Shown one piece after another: positions 54,485 through 63,487 of a stretch of DNA of 64,000 bases (position 1 is the first letter of the stretch; each line of letters begins with the position of its first letter). Source of the DNA: Qipengyuania xiapuensis (GTDB taxonomy: Bacteria > Pseudomonadota > Alphaproteobacteria > Sphingomonadales > Sphingomonadaceae); NCBI RefSeq assembly GCF_019711395.1, contig NZ_JAIGNL010000001.1, forward strand, positions 992,001-1,056,000. Reading direction: 5' to 3'. Position numbers and translations under genes: made by a program. Below the pieces are notes generated by a model. That model ran no database searches and had not been told where the DNA came from. It saw only the letters and a program-made list of their open reading frames with translations.

Positions 54485-56080
54485 ATGCTCGATTTTCCGA
54501 CATGGAAGAAGGTAATGCTGTGGGGCATCGCGCTGATTTGCGCGCTCGCGGCACTGCCTTCGATCTTTTCGCTGACCAACAACGCCTGGCCTTCCGAGCT
54601 GCCCGAGCCGACGGTCAATCTTGGTCTCGATATTGCTGGCGGTAGCCACATCCTGCTCGAGGCCGACCCCGACTTCGTCGCGGCGACACGCCTCGAGAAC
54701 ATGGAAGAGGGCGTTCGCAATGCCCTGCGCCGTGCCGAGCCGCGTATCCGCATCGGTGATGTATCGACCGACGATGGCCAGCTGAGCTTCCTGCTCGACG
54801 ATGCCGGCGACGTCGATCGCGCTCGCGCCGAGATCGAGGACCTGATGAACGGCAGTGGCCCGGTCCGCGAATGGGACCTGCAGGTTGTCGACGGCCAGCG
54901 CTTCGTGCTGACCCAGACCGCGAACGGCCTTTCGAACGCCCTCAACGAGGCAATGGAAGGCGCGCTGCGCACCGTCGGCATTCGTATCGACGGTCTCGGC
55001 ACGCGCGAGCCGACCATCCTGCGTCAGGGCGATGACCGCATCGTGGTGCAGGTGCCCGGCCTCCAGGATCCCGAGCAGCTCAAGGAACTGCTCGGCAAGA
55101 CCGCACAGCTCGAGTTCAAGCTCGTCCAGCGCGCTGCCACGGTCGAGGAAGTCGAACGCGGCTTTGTCTCCGGCGGCGAAGTCGTCCCCTGGGCGGAAGG
55201 CGAAGGCGTTCCCGGAACCGGGCTCGTCGTCGACCGCCTCGGCGGTATCAGCGGCGACACGCTGACGAGCGCGCAGCAGAGCTTCGATTCGCAGACCAAC
55301 GAGCCGGTCGTCTCGATCGCCTTCAATCCCGAAGGCGGCACCCGCTTCCGCGTCATGACGACCAACTACACCGGTCGCCAGTTCGCAATCATCCTCGACG
55401 ATGAAGTGATCAGCGCACCGCGCATGCTCGAACCGATCGTCAACGGACAGTCGCAGATCTCAGGCAGCTTCACTGTCGAAAGCGCGAACAATCTCGCCAT
55501 CCAGCTACGTTCGGGTGCACTGCCGGTCCCCCTGGCGGTGGTCGAAGAGCGCACGGTGGGTCCGGACCTCGGCGCGGACTCGATCCGCCAGGGCCTGATC
55601 GCAATCGCCATCGGCACCATCCTGGTGATGTTCGTGATGATCGCCTCCTACGGCCGCTTCGGCGTCTATTCGACCATCGCGCTGTTCATCAACGTGGCCA
55701 TGCTGCTCGGCATCATGGGTATGTTGAACTTCACTTTGACCCTGCCGGGTATCGCGGGCTTCGTCCTGACCATCGGTGCCGCGGTCGACGCGAACGTGCT
55801 GATCAACGAGCGTATCCGGGAGGAGCGAAAACGAGGGCGCCGTGTGATGGCGGCGGTCGAGAACGGCTACAAGGAAGCCAGCCGCGCCATTTACGATGCG
55901 AACGTCACCAACTTCATTGCCGGCGTGCTGTTGTTCAGCTTCGGCTCGGGTCCGGTGAAAGGCTTCGCTGTCGTGCTTGTCGTCGGCCTCTTCACCTCGG
56001 TCTTCACCGCCGTGCCGCTGACGCGCATGTGGGTGGCAGGGTGGCTGCGCAAGACGCGGCCTTCGGATCTGAACATTTAA
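54485..56080 (+). CDS. secD: Protein translocase subunit SecD
   Basis: A 531-residue proton-driven secretion motor subunit with one N-terminal span, a large periplasmic P1 domain and five C-terminal spans. Conserved blocks: NLGLDIAGGSHILLE after span 1, IDGLGTREPTILRQGDDRIVVQVPG (core GLGTREP), SGSFTVESANNLAIQLRSGALPVPL (core LRSGALPVP), and GAAVDANVLINERIREE with the membrane Asp used in proton transport. secF starts 12 bases downstream with AAGGAGG as ribosome site. Confidence 0.97.
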   Translation: MLDFPTWKKVMLWGIALICALAALPSIFSLTNNAWPSELPEPTVNLGLDIAGGSHILLEADPDFVAATRLENMEEGVRNALRRAEPRIRIGDVSTDDGQLSFLLDDAGDVDRARAEIEDLMNGSGPVREWDLQVVDGQRFVLTQTANGLSNALNEAMEGALRTVGIRIDGLGTREPTILRQGDDRIVVQVPGLQDPEQLKELLGKTAQLEFKLVQRAATVEEVERGFVSGGEVVPWAEGEGVPGTGLVVDRLGGISGDTLTSAQQSFDSQTNEPVVSIAFNPEGGTRFRVMTTNYTGRQFAIILDDEVISAPRMLEPIVNGQSQISGSFTVESANNLAIQLRSGALPVPLAVVEERTVGPDLGADSIRQGLIAIAIGTILVMFVMIASYGRFGVYSTIALFINVAMLLGIMGMLNFTLTLPGIAGFVLTIGAAVDANVLINERIREERKRGRRVMAAVENGYKEASRAIYDANVTNFIAGVLLFSFGSGPVKGFAVVLVVGLFTSVFTAVPLTRMWVAGWLRKTRPSDLNI

Positions 56081-56092
56081 GGAGGACGGACG

Positions 56093-57070
56093 ATGAAACT
56101 TCTCAAGCTCGTCCCCGACGACACCAATATCAAATTCCTCAAGTGGCGCGTGCCTTTCTTCGTGGTCAGCATCGCGCTGATCGCGGCGAGCTGGGCACTG
56201 GTCATGACCAAGGGTCTCAACTTCGGCGTCGACTTCGCCGGCGGTTTGGAGGTCCGTGCGACCTTCACCCAGAGCGAGGAAGCTCCGGTCGCGCAGTTGC
56301 GCAGCGACATCGAGGGTCTGGGCTATGGCTCACCCGTGGTGCAGCGCTTCGGCGAAGACAACCAGGTCTCGATCCGCATTCGCCTTCCTGACGAAGTGGC
56401 TGCCGACAAGGAAGCTGCGCAGGAGGCCGCCAATGCCGTGGTGGCCGAATTGCAGTCGAGCTATCCTGACTTCCGCCTCGACGGGAACGACAACGTCTCG
56501 GGCAAGGTCTCGGGCGAGTTCCGCAACGATGCGACTTGGGCACTGATCTACGCGATGCTGGCGGTCGCAGCCTACATCTGGATACGCTTCGAGTGGCAAT
56601 TCGGCGTGGGCGCGCTTTTCGCGCTGTTCCACGACGTGTCGCTGACACTGGGCCTGTTCGCGCTGTTCCAGCTCGAATTCAGCCTCCAGATCATCGCGGC
56701 CATCCTCGCGATCATCGGTTATTCGCTGAACGATACGATCGTCGTCTACGACCGTATCCGCGAAAACCTGAAGAAGTATCGCAAGATGGAAGTGCCCGAA
56801 CTGCTGGACCTTTCGGTCAACGAGACGCTGGCACGTACGGTGATGACCTCGCTCACGCTGCTCGTGGCGCTGGTGCCGCTGCTGTTCTTCGGCCCGACGA
56901 GCCTCTTCGGCCTGACCGCGGCGATCACCTTCGGCCTGTTCGTCGGTACCTATTCGTCGATCTACATGGCAGCACCGCTGCTCATCTGGATGGGCGTCAA
57001 CTCGGACAGTTTCGTTCCGGAAGAGTCCATCGCCGACAAGCAGGAAAAGAAGCTTCGCGGCGAAGTCTGA
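56093..57070 (+). CDS. secF: Protein translocase subunit SecF
   Basis: A 325-residue partner of SecD with six spans. N-terminal FGVDFAGGLEVRATF is the SecF signature after span 1; the periplasmic loop ends DNVSGKVSGEF, and GYSLNDTIVVYDRIREN with the conserved Asn/Asp lies in span 4-5. SecDF pulls preproteins across the membrane using the proton motive force. It ends the yajC-secD-secF operon and faces the XRE regulator gene. Confidence 0.97.
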   Translation: MKLLKLVPDDTNIKFLKWRVPFFVVSIALIAASWALVMTKGLNFGVDFAGGLEVRATFTQSEEAPVAQLRSDIEGLGYGSPVVQRFGEDNQVSIRIRLPDEVAADKEAAQEAANAVVAELQSSYPDFRLDGNDNVSGKVSGEFRNDATWALIYAMLAVAAYIWIRFEWQFGVGALFALFHDVSLTLGLFALFQLEFSLQIIAAILAIIGYSLNDTIVVYDRIRENLKKYRKMEVPELLDLSVNETLARTVMTSLTLLVALVPLLFFGPTSLFGLTAAITFGLFVGTYSSIYMAAPLLIWMGVNSDSFVPEESIADKQEKKLRGEV

Positions 57071-57089
57071 CGATGCGTGTCCGCTGCCC

Positions 57090-57662
57090 CTAGAGGCGGC
57101 GGACCAGCATCTCCGCAACCCCGATCCAGGCAGGGCTATCGACGACCTGCTGCTTTTCGCCATGTCCCGGGGGGAGGAGGCCGACGAGATTGCCCTGCCG
57201 GTCGATCAGCCGGCCGAATGCAAAGCGGCCACCGGTCTTTGGCACCAGCACATCGCGATTGACCGCGCGTGCCGCTTCCTCGGGCGAGAGCTGACGCAAC
57301 CATAGCTGGTCGCCCGGGCGGTATTCGCCATGCGGGTAGTCGATCGTCATCACTACCAGCGTACCTTCGCCGCCGAGATCGGTGGCAAGGATAGCGTCGC
57401 GGGCCGAGGCAAGCGCTTCGGGGCCGGCCTGTCCGAGCGTCGCGACAACCTGGGGATGCGCCGCGTTCTCGGAGCGAACCAGCATTTCCGGTTCGACACC
57501 GAGCGCTGCGCCGATGCGCTCCATCCACTTGAGCGAGAGATTGCGCATGCCGGTTTCCAGCCGACCCACCGTTTGCGGCGTGGTCGGCGGATCGCAGGCC
57601 TCGGCAAGATCGGCCAGCGTCATGCCCTTCTGCTTGCGGATATCGCGGATGCGGTTGATCAC
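57090..57662 (-). CDS. XRE-family transcriptional regulator
   Basis: A 190-residue regulator with an N-terminal helix-turn-helix (IRDIRKQKGMTLADLAEA, then TVGRLETGMRNLSLKWMERI). The C-terminal part resembles a cupin- or S24-like sheet (MTIDYPHGEYRPGDQLWLRQL, DVLVPKTGGRFAFGRLI) without an evident Ser-Lys peptidase dyad. The GTG at 57662, with AGAAGGG upstream, is the likely start; an in-frame TTG at 57686 is less likely. It is divergent from the DUF6456 gene and the 99-base gap contains an 11-base palindrome that may be its operator. Confidence 0.82.
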   Translation of the reverse strand: MINRIRDIRKQKGMTLADLAEACDPPTTPQTVGRLETGMRNLSLKWMERIGAALGVEPEMLVRSENAAHPQVVATLGQAGPEALASARDAILATDLGGEGTLVVMTIDYPHGEYRPGDQLWLRQLSPEEAARAVNRDVLVPKTGGRFAFGRLIDRQGNLVGLLPPGHGEKQQVVDSPAWIGVAEMLVRRL

Positions 57663-57681
57663 GGCTCTTGAAACCCTTCTA

Positions 57682-57692
57682 ACCAAATTGGT
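57682..57692. promoter_or_regulatory. Palindrome ACCAA-A-TTGGT in the XRE/DUF6456 divergent promoter
   Basis: A perfect 5-bp dyad around a central A, 20 bases upstream of the XRE regulator start and 70 bases before the DUF6456 ATG. Its position in a divergent promoter beside an XRE gene makes it a candidate operator; no second copy is visible in the gap. Confidence 0.4.
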
Positions 57693-57761
57693 GTTTTCGC
57701 TTTCCTACAGTAACCGATTTTTTGCAAGTCCGCTGTCCACAGCCACCAAGGAGACAGCGAT

Positions 57762-58235
57762 ATGCGTAGGGAACTGGTCGAGCGCGAACTGACCGCAGTC
57801 GGGCCGAAACGCGCCGGAGGTGCGAGGGCGACCAAGCGCAGCGTGACGGTGAATATCGCCGAGAGCCCGCTGACCTGGCTGCATGCGCGCGGCCATCTCG
57901 ACAACAGGCAATTCGATGCGGGCGAGCGGCTGCGCGCCGATTTCGAGCGGGCTCAGATCGCACCTTCGATCACAATGCGCTGGGACCCCGTGCGGGTGGA
58001 TGGTGGCGGGGGTGACGGCTTGACGCCATCCGAGCGCCAGCTGGCGGCCAAGGCGCGTTTCGATGGCGCGATGGCCGAGGCGGGGAGCGGACTGAAAGAT
58101 GTCCTGTGGCGCGTGGTCTGTGCCTGTGAGGGCCTGCCCGATGCTGAAAAAGCCTTGGGCTGGCCCGCGCGGAGCGGGAAGCTGGTGCTGAAGCTGGCGC
58201 TCGACCGGGTGGCCGATTTCTACCGGATCAAGTGA
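57762..58235 (+). CDS. DUF6456 domain protein
   Basis: A 157-residue protein carrying the DUF6456 domain common in alphaproteobacteria: ESPLTWLHARGHLDNRQFDAGERL (core SPLTWLHARG), ADFERAQIAPSITMRW, and a second half with GLTPSERQLAAKARFDGAM and LALDRVADFYRIK. The domain is often found at the C terminus of helix-turn-helix proteins; here no separate HTH is present. Cytosolic; function not known. AAGGAG precedes the ATG. It is divergent from the XRE gene, and a regulatory link between the two is inference. Confidence 0.82.
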   Translation: MRRELVERELTAVGPKRAGGARATKRSVTVNIAESPLTWLHARGHLDNRQFDAGERLRADFERAQIAPSITMRWDPVRVDGGGGDGLTPSERQLAAKARFDGAMAEAGSGLKDVLWRVVCACEGLPDAEKALGWPARSGKLVLKLALDRVADFYRIK

Positions 58236-58243
58236 GCGTGCAG

Positions 58244-58819
58244 CTAGGTATGGCCAGAAACCGCCTCCCGCAGGACCGGTAGCACCTCGGCCTCGAACCA
58301 GGGGTTCTGCTTCATCCAGATCGCGCTGCGCCATGCGGGGTGTGGCAGTGGCAGGAAGCGGGGGAGGAAATCGTGGAACGCACGGACCCGCTCGGTCATC
58401 GAGAGCTTGCGCGTCTGCGGCAGGTAATGCGCCTGCGCATAGGTGCCGACCAGCAGGGTCAGCCGGTCCTCGGGCAGGACATCGAGCACGCGTTCATGCC
58501 ACTGCGGCGCGCATTCCGGGCGTGGAGGCATGTCGCCACCGCTCGCCTTGCCGGGATAGCAGAATCCCATCGGCACCAGCGCGACGCGCGAGGGATCGTA
58601 CATCTGCTCTTTCGAAAGACCGGTCCATTCGCGCAGCCTGTCGCCGCTCCTGTCGTCCCACGGGATACCGGTCTCGTGGACCTTCGATCCGGGCGCCTGT
58701 CCGATGATCAGGAGCCGTGCGGTGGGAGAAAAGCTTGCGACCGGGCGGACACCGTGCGGCAGGTGCGCTGCGCAGGTTCGGCAGCCCGCGATCTCTTCGG
58801 CGAGCCGCTCGTGCGTCAA
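58244..58819 (-). CDS. Uracil-DNA glycosylase family protein
   Basis: A 191-residue member of the uracil-DNA glycosylase superfamily. Motif A reads IIGQAPGSKVHETGIPWDD, and the C-terminal motif reads LPLPHPAWRSAIWMKQ with the conserved His-Pro; FCYPGK lies between them. Only one CxxC pair (CRTCAAH) is seen, so a four-Cys iron-sulfur cluster of family 4 enzymes is not obvious. Base excision activity is inferred. The start is TTG at 58819 overlapping the stop of the uup gene (TTGA), indicating coupled translation. Confidence 0.8.
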   Translation of the reverse strand: MTHERLAEEIAGCRTCAAHLPHGVRPVASFSPTARLLIIGQAPGSKVHETGIPWDDRSGDRLREWTGLSKEQMYDPSRVALVPMGFCYPGKASGGDMPPRPECAPQWHERVLDVLPEDRLTLLVGTYAQAHYLPQTRKLSMTERVRAFHDFLPRFLPLPHPAWRSAIWMKQNPWFEAEVLPVLREAVSGHT

Positions 58820-60621
58820 AGCGCCTCGACCTGCTCGGCCAGCATCAGCCAGCGTTCCTCGGCCGCGTCCTTCTCGGTGCGCGCGTTCTCGATTCCTTTC
58901 GAGACATTGGCGAAGCGCTGCGGATCGGAGGTGTAGAGATCGGGATCGGCGAGGATCTCCTCGCCGCGCGCGATCGCCGCTTCCAGTTCCTCGATCCGCG
59001 CAGGCAGCAGCTCGTAGTCGCGCTGGTCCTTGTAGGAGAGCTTGGTGGGCTTTGACGGCGGGGGAGGCGGCGCGGGCTTATCTTCCGCCTTCTCGCTCTT
59101 CGCCTTGCCCACGACGGGCTTCTGGCGTTTCTTCTCCCAATCCTCGTAGCCGCCCGCGACGACATCGACCTTGCCAGTCCCGTCGAGGCCCAATGTGATG
59201 GTGACGGTCCGGTCGAGGAAGTCACGATCATGGCTGACGATCAGCACGGTGCCTTCGTAGTCGGCGATGACTTCCTGCAGAAGGTCGAGCGTCTCGAGAT
59301 CGAGGTCGTTGGTCGGTTCGTCGAGTACGAGCAGGTTGGAGGCCTTGGCAAACTCGCGGGCGAGCAGGAGGCGCGAACGCTCGCCGCCCGAAAGGACGGC
59401 AACCTTCATGTCGACGATCTTCGGGTCGAACAGGAAGTCCTTCAGGTACGCCTGCACATGCTTGCGGTTGCCGCGCACGTCGATCCAATCGCCCCCCTCG
59501 GCCAGCACTTGCCGTACGGTCTTGTCGGCGGTGAGTAGCTGGCGCTGCTGGTCGATCATCACGCCGGTCAGCGTCTTTGCGATCTCAACCGTGCCGCTGT
59601 CGGGTTCGAGCTCGCCGGTGAGCATTTTCAGCAGCGTCGTCTTGCCGGCACCATTCGCGCCGACGATGCCGATCCGGTCGCCACGCTGGATGCGCAGCGA
59701 GAAGGGCTTGATGATGGTGCGGTCGCCATAGGACTTGGTGATCTTGTCCGCGACGATGACCGACTTGGACTTGAACTCCTCCTCGGTCGCCAGCTTGAGC
59801 TTGGCGGTGCCGGCAGCGGAAATCATCGATGCACGCTGCGCACGCATCTGCCAGAGCTTCTCGAGCCGGCCCTGGTTGCGCTTGCGCCGGGCAGTAACGC
59901 CGCGTTCGAGCCAGTGCGCTTCCAGCTTCAACTTGGCGTCGAGCTTTTCCGCCGCGCGCGCTTCCTCGGCATAGACCTGCTCTTCCCATGCTTCGTAGCC
60001 GCCGAAGCCGACTTCCTTGCGGCGCAGATTGCCGCGGTCGAGCCAGATAGTCGCGCGGGTCAGGCGCTTGAGGAAAGTCCGGTCGTGGCTGATGACCACG
60101 AAAGCGCCGCGATAGCGTTCGAGCCAACTCTCGAGCCAGTCGATCGCGCCGAGGTCGAGGTGGTTGGTCGGCTCGTCCATCAACAGGAGGTCGGGCTCCT
60201 GCGCCAGCGCGCGGGCAATAGCCGCGCGGCGCTTCTCGCCACCGCTCGCGCCCTTGGTCTCGCGGCTCATATCGATGCCGAGCTGGCCGGCGATCGCTTC
60301 GACCTCGTGCTCTTGCGGCGCGTTTTCGCCGGACAGTGCCCAGTCCATCAGCGTCGCGTGATCGGTGAGGTCGGGATCCTGTTCGAGCAGAACGATCTTC
60401 GCATGCGGCTTGATCTTGCGCGTGCCCGCATCGGTCTCGACCTGGCCGTCGATCATACGGAACAGCGTGGTCTTGCCCACGCCATTGCGACCGATCAGCG
60501 CAAGCCGGTCGCGCGGGCCGATATGCAGGTCGAGCGGTTCGTGATCGGGCCCGCCGAACAGCCAATTGCCGCCCTGCTGCAGGGCCATGCCTTCAAGGCT
60601 GAGGATGGGGGGCTGTGCCAT
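58816..60621 (-). CDS. uup: ABC-F ATPase of the Uup type
   Basis: A 601-residue soluble protein with two ABC cassettes. Walker A: GRNGVGKTT and GANGAGKTT; signatures GGEKRRAAIA and LSGGERSRLLLA; Walker B LLLMDEPTNHLD and LVLDEPTNDLD. The C-terminal extension after the Lys/Pro-rich linker (AEDKPAPPPPPSKPTKLS) is a coiled coil ending EERWLMLAEQVEAL, as in Uup, which binds DNA/ribosomes and affects transposon excision and ribosome assembly. It differs from EttA by this C-terminal arm. It is the first gene of a uup-udg pair. Confidence 0.9.
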   Translation of the reverse strand: MAQPPILSLEGMALQQGGNWLFGGPDHEPLDLHIGPRDRLALIGRNGVGKTTLFRMIDGQVETDAGTRKIKPHAKIVLLEQDPDLTDHATLMDWALSGENAPQEHEVEAIAGQLGIDMSRETKGASGGEKRRAAIARALAQEPDLLLMDEPTNHLDLGAIDWLESWLERYRGAFVVISHDRTFLKRLTRATIWLDRGNLRRKEVGFGGYEAWEEQVYAEEARAAEKLDAKLKLEAHWLERGVTARRKRNQGRLEKLWQMRAQRASMISAAGTAKLKLATEEEFKSKSVIVADKITKSYGDRTIIKPFSLRIQRGDRIGIVGANGAGKTTLLKMLTGELEPDSGTVEIAKTLTGVMIDQQRQLLTADKTVRQVLAEGGDWIDVRGNRKHVQAYLKDFLFDPKIVDMKVAVLSGGERSRLLLAREFAKASNLLVLDEPTNDLDLETLDLLQEVIADYEGTVLIVSHDRDFLDRTVTITLGLDGTGKVDVVAGGYEDWEKKRQKPVVGKAKSEKAEDKPAPPPPPSKPTKLSYKDQRDYELLPARIEELEAAIARGEEILADPDLYTSDPQRFANVSKGIENARTEKDAAEERWLMLAEQVEAL

Positions 60622-60669
60622 AGGGGGCGCCGCTTAGTCGAGCGCGGTTCGCCCCGCAAGGGAAAGGGC

Positions 60670-60984
60670 TTAGCTGCGGCTGGGATAGAGGCCCGCGGTC
60701 ACAACGCAGTATCGGGTGCCCGCCGGTGCATCGTTGCGCAAATCGGGCAGGCCGAAGGTAGTGCGCCCGTCCCCGCCGTATGTCGTCCCTAGCAGTGAGA
60801 AGAGGGCAGCATTCTTGGCAATCGGGAGAAGCTGGCCGTCGGCAGGCAGCGTGCCCCTAGGACAGAAATTCTGCCCCACAAGGATCACTTCCGCGAGATA
60901 GCGGTCCTGTGCCTGCGCTGGCACGGAGGTGAATCCTGCCGATATCGCCACGGCGGTAACGGCAAGCATCTTACCCGGTTTCAT
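60670..60984 (-). CDS. Exported tail-collar-domain protein
   Basis: A 104-residue protein made of a signal peptide (residues 1-25, ending PAQAQ) and one phage tail collar-type domain: LAEVILVGQNFCPRGTLPADGQ, LPIAKNAALFSLLGTTYGGDG and TTFGLPDLR (cited in parts). In phages this domain sits at the base of tail fibres; in bacteria it occurs in so-called microcystin-dependent proteins. Two cysteines (NFCPRG, RYCVVT) may pair. GGGGGAA precedes the ATG at 60984. No other tail gene is near. Function unknown. Confidence 0.8.
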   Translation of the reverse strand: MKPGKMLAVTAVAISAGFTSVPAQAQDRYLAEVILVGQNFCPRGTLPADGQLLPIAKNAALFSLLGTTYGGDGRTTFGLPDLRNDAPAGTRYCVVTAGLYPSRS

Positions 60985-61009
60985 ACTATTTCCCCCTTTG
61001 TGCGCGCCC

Positions 61010-62572
61010 CTAGTTCGCTCGCTGAGCCTCGACCATCGCCGCGACGCTTTCAAGCAGTGCGGGTGCGTCGTAAACAATGCCGTCCTTGATGGTCCAGCGT
61101 ACGCCGCCGACCTGTTCGATCTCGCCGGTTTCGTAGTTCAGCTTTGTGTGGCCGGTGCCGTAGAGCAGCTTGAGATTGTCGAGCGGATTGCCCGGTACGA
61201 TGACGAGATCGGCCAGCTTCCCGACCTGGATCGTGCCCATCGGCGGTGTTTCACCGCGCGCCTGGTAGATTTCCTCGGCTCCGGCGACGGTGGCGGCGCG
61301 GATCACCTCGAGCGGTTCGAGGCCGGCTTCGCGAAGCATCTCGAGTTCGCCGATATAGGCGAAGCCCCAGGTCTGGTAGATATAGCCCGGGTCCGAGCCT
61401 GCAGTGACGCGGCCTCCACGGCGATGGAACTCCTTCGTGAGGTCGAACCAGTAGCGATAGAACTTGCGCCAGGCGACTTCGTCCTCGGTCGACCAGTCCT
61501 TGTAATAGCTGCCGTGATTGGTGGCGCTGGGCGCGTAGAAATCCATGAGGCTCGGCAGAGTGTAACGCGCGTGCCAGTCGCGGTTCTTGGCGGCCATCAC
61601 GTCGCGGCTGGCGGAGTAGATGTTGAAGGTGGGGCTCAGCGTTACCCCGCTCTCTACCAGATGGTCGATATAGGCGACCCACTCCTCGCTGCCCGGCTCC
61701 ACCACCTGGTCGGCAAGGCGTGCGACCCAGCCGAAGCGAGATTGCTCGTCGTAGTAATTGTAACCCTTGGGGTAGGTCGGCAGCGCATTGTCGTCGAGCA
61801 GGCTTTCGAAGTGCCCGTAGAAATGGGTGATGCCGTCCATCCCGAGCTCGACGGCCTTGGCCGCGTTAACGCGCTGAACGCCCGGCTGGGCGAGGTGGGC
61901 GACCGTTCCGAGACCCTGTTTCTCCGCTTCATCGAGAGTGGCGGCCAGCATTTCCGGACTGAGGTTGTTGAAGAACTTGATGCCCCAGAAACCCTGCGCC
62001 TTCGCCCAGCGTACCCATTCGCGCGCGGCAGCCGGAGTTGCTGGATAGTCGCGGCCCCATTTGTCGCCGAACACGGCATAGGGGAACAGACGCGGCGCGG
62101 CGATGGTGTTGTTCCTGCTGCGCTGCGTATCGGTGAGGTCGGGCTGGCCCGGACCGAAGTAGAACGAAACTCCGCGCACACTGGTCACCCCGTGCGCAAG
62201 CCAGAGCTTGTAGCCATAGGAAGGCTGCGCTGCTTTCGACGGATCGCCATTGTGGCCATGCGTGTCGACGAAGCCCGGCATCACGGTCATGCCGCTGGCA
62301 TCGACGATCCGGTCGGCGCGGGCACGAACGTCGGCTGGCGCACCGCCGCCGTGGATGGCTGCGATCCGGTTGCCCTCGACCACGATATCGACCGGTCCCA
62401 TTGGCGGGGCGCCTGACCCTTCGATCATCGTCGCGCCTGAGATGATCAGCGTCCCGTAAGGGCCTTCGCCTTCGCCAGCCGCGCGATCCGGCACCGGCTG
62501 CATCGTCTGGGCCGTTGCTGCCGAGAACCCTAGCGTGGCCAGAGCTGCGAGCGCGAATTTCAGAAGTTTCAT
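61010..62572 (-). CDS. Exported amidohydrolase-family protein
   Basis: A 520-residue periplasmic amidohydrolase. The signal peptide ends near residue 21 (ATAQT). Metal-site motifs: DTHGHNGD (HxH), GIKFFNN with the likely bridging Lys, VAHLAQPG and THFYGHFES (His), and TAGSDPGYIYQ (Asp). The DTHGHNGDPS start of the barrel and the long insertion (YYDEQSRFGWVARL to FYRYWFDLTKEF) set it apart from the smaller amidohydrolase at 13926. Substrate unknown. ATG at 62572 begins a proper signal peptide; the longer upstream reading frame is antisense to the SIMPL gene and is rejected. Confidence 0.85.
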   Translation of the reverse strand: MKLLKFALAALATLGFSAATAQTMQPVPDRAAGEGEGPYGTLIISGATMIEGSGAPPMGPVDIVVEGNRIAAIHGGGAPADVRARADRIVDASGMTVMPGFVDTHGHNGDPSKAAQPSYGYKLWLAHGVTSVRGVSFYFGPGQPDLTDTQRSRNNTIAAPRLFPYAVFGDKWGRDYPATPAAAREWVRWAKAQGFWGIKFFNNLSPEMLAATLDEAEKQGLGTVAHLAQPGVQRVNAAKAVELGMDGITHFYGHFESLLDDNALPTYPKGYNYYDEQSRFGWVARLADQVVEPGSEEWVAYIDHLVESGVTLSPTFNIYSASRDVMAAKNRDWHARYTLPSLMDFYAPSATNHGSYYKDWSTEDEVAWRKFYRYWFDLTKEFHRRGGRVTAGSDPGYIYQTWGFAYIGELEMLREAGLEPLEVIRAATVAGAEEIYQARGETPPMGTIQVGKLADLVIVPGNPLDNLKLLYGTGHTKLNYETGEIEQVGGVRWTIKDGIVYDAPALLESVAAMVEAQRAN

Positions 62573-62708
62573 CGAGACAGTTCCCCTCTTGCGCCGGGGC
62601 GTATCTCGCCTCGCCGGGAAAGTGAAGCCGCCAGTGGAACCGACCAGTTCAGCAAGGCGTAAACCACCGGCAGGGATGATGAGCCGGAATTTCAAAGGAG
62701 TAGACATC

Positions 62709-63425
62709 ATGAGACACCTGATCGGAACCGCATTTGCAGCGACGCTGGTTGCGATGCCGGCCCACGCGGCGGAAGTCGTGATCGAATCCTCCGGACCGGT
62801 CGTCGAATTGACCGTGGTCGAGAAGATCGAAGCCGATCCGGATCTGGTGACGGTTGGGGCAGGCGTGACGAGCGATGCTCCCACGGCCGTAGAGGCACTG
62901 CGCCTCAACTCCGTCGAGATGCGCAAGGTCATCGACCGGCTGAAGGCGCTTGGGATTGCCGAGCGCGATATCCAGACCACCGGCATCAATCTCAATGCCC
63001 GCTATGACTACGACCAGCGTGCGCAGCGGCAGGTCTTTCGCGGCTACCAGGCGAGCAACAGGGTCAGCGTGAAACTGCGTGAGATCGACGAAACGGGCCG
63101 GATCCTCGACGCGCTCGTGGTGGCCGGTGCGACCAATCTCGACGGACCGCGTTTCAGCCTCGAAGACGATAGCCAGGCCAAGGCCACCGCGCGTGCCCGT
63201 GCGATGGAGCGCGGACGTACGCAGGCGCTCGAATATGCGCAGCTCGCCGGGTACTCGGAGCTGAGGCTTCTCGAGGTGAACGAGACGATCACAGGGCGCG
63301 GCGGCCCGATGCCCCAGTTGCGCAACGTGGCCACGATGGATGTTGCCGAAGATGCCGCTCCGGTTCAGCCCGGGTTGGTCAGTACGGCGGTCAACATAAC
63401 GGTGAAATACGAGATGGTTCGCTGA
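62709..63425 (+). CDS. SIMPL domain (DUF541) exported protein
   Basis: A 238-residue periplasmic protein with signal peptide (MRHLIGTAFAATLVAMPAHA). The SIMPL domain has the expected start ELTVVEKIEADPDLVTVGAGV, QTTGINLNARYDY, YQASNRVSVKLREI and a C-terminal NITVKYEM strand. E. coli homologues (YggE) are linked to oxidative-stress tolerance and form ring oligomers. AAAGGAG precedes the ATG. Divergent from the second amidohydrolase. Confidence 0.92.
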   Translation: MRHLIGTAFAATLVAMPAHAAEVVIESSGPVVELTVVEKIEADPDLVTVGAGVTSDAPTAVEALRLNSVEMRKVIDRLKALGIAERDIQTTGINLNARYDYDQRAQRQVFRGYQASNRVSVKLREIDETGRILDALVVAGATNLDGPRFSLEDDSQAKATARARAMERGRTQALEYAQLAGYSELRLLEVNETITGRGGPMPQLRNVATMDVAEDAAPVQPGLVSTAVNITVKYEMVR

Positions 63426-63487
63426 ACGGGTGACAACCCCGGTATTCACACCTTGTTCAATGCTCTCTGCGTAGTAACACTGCCACT

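Noticed and set aside
52792-60984. Prophage remnant (holin plus tail collar domain)
   Set aside because: The two genes are 7.5 kb apart with secDF and other core genes between them, both are single, and no integrase, capsid or att repeat is seen.
62573-62995. N-terminal extension of the second amidohydrolase to 661 residues
   Set aside because: The extra part is antisense to the SIMPL gene; a signal peptide begins exactly at the ATG at 62572.
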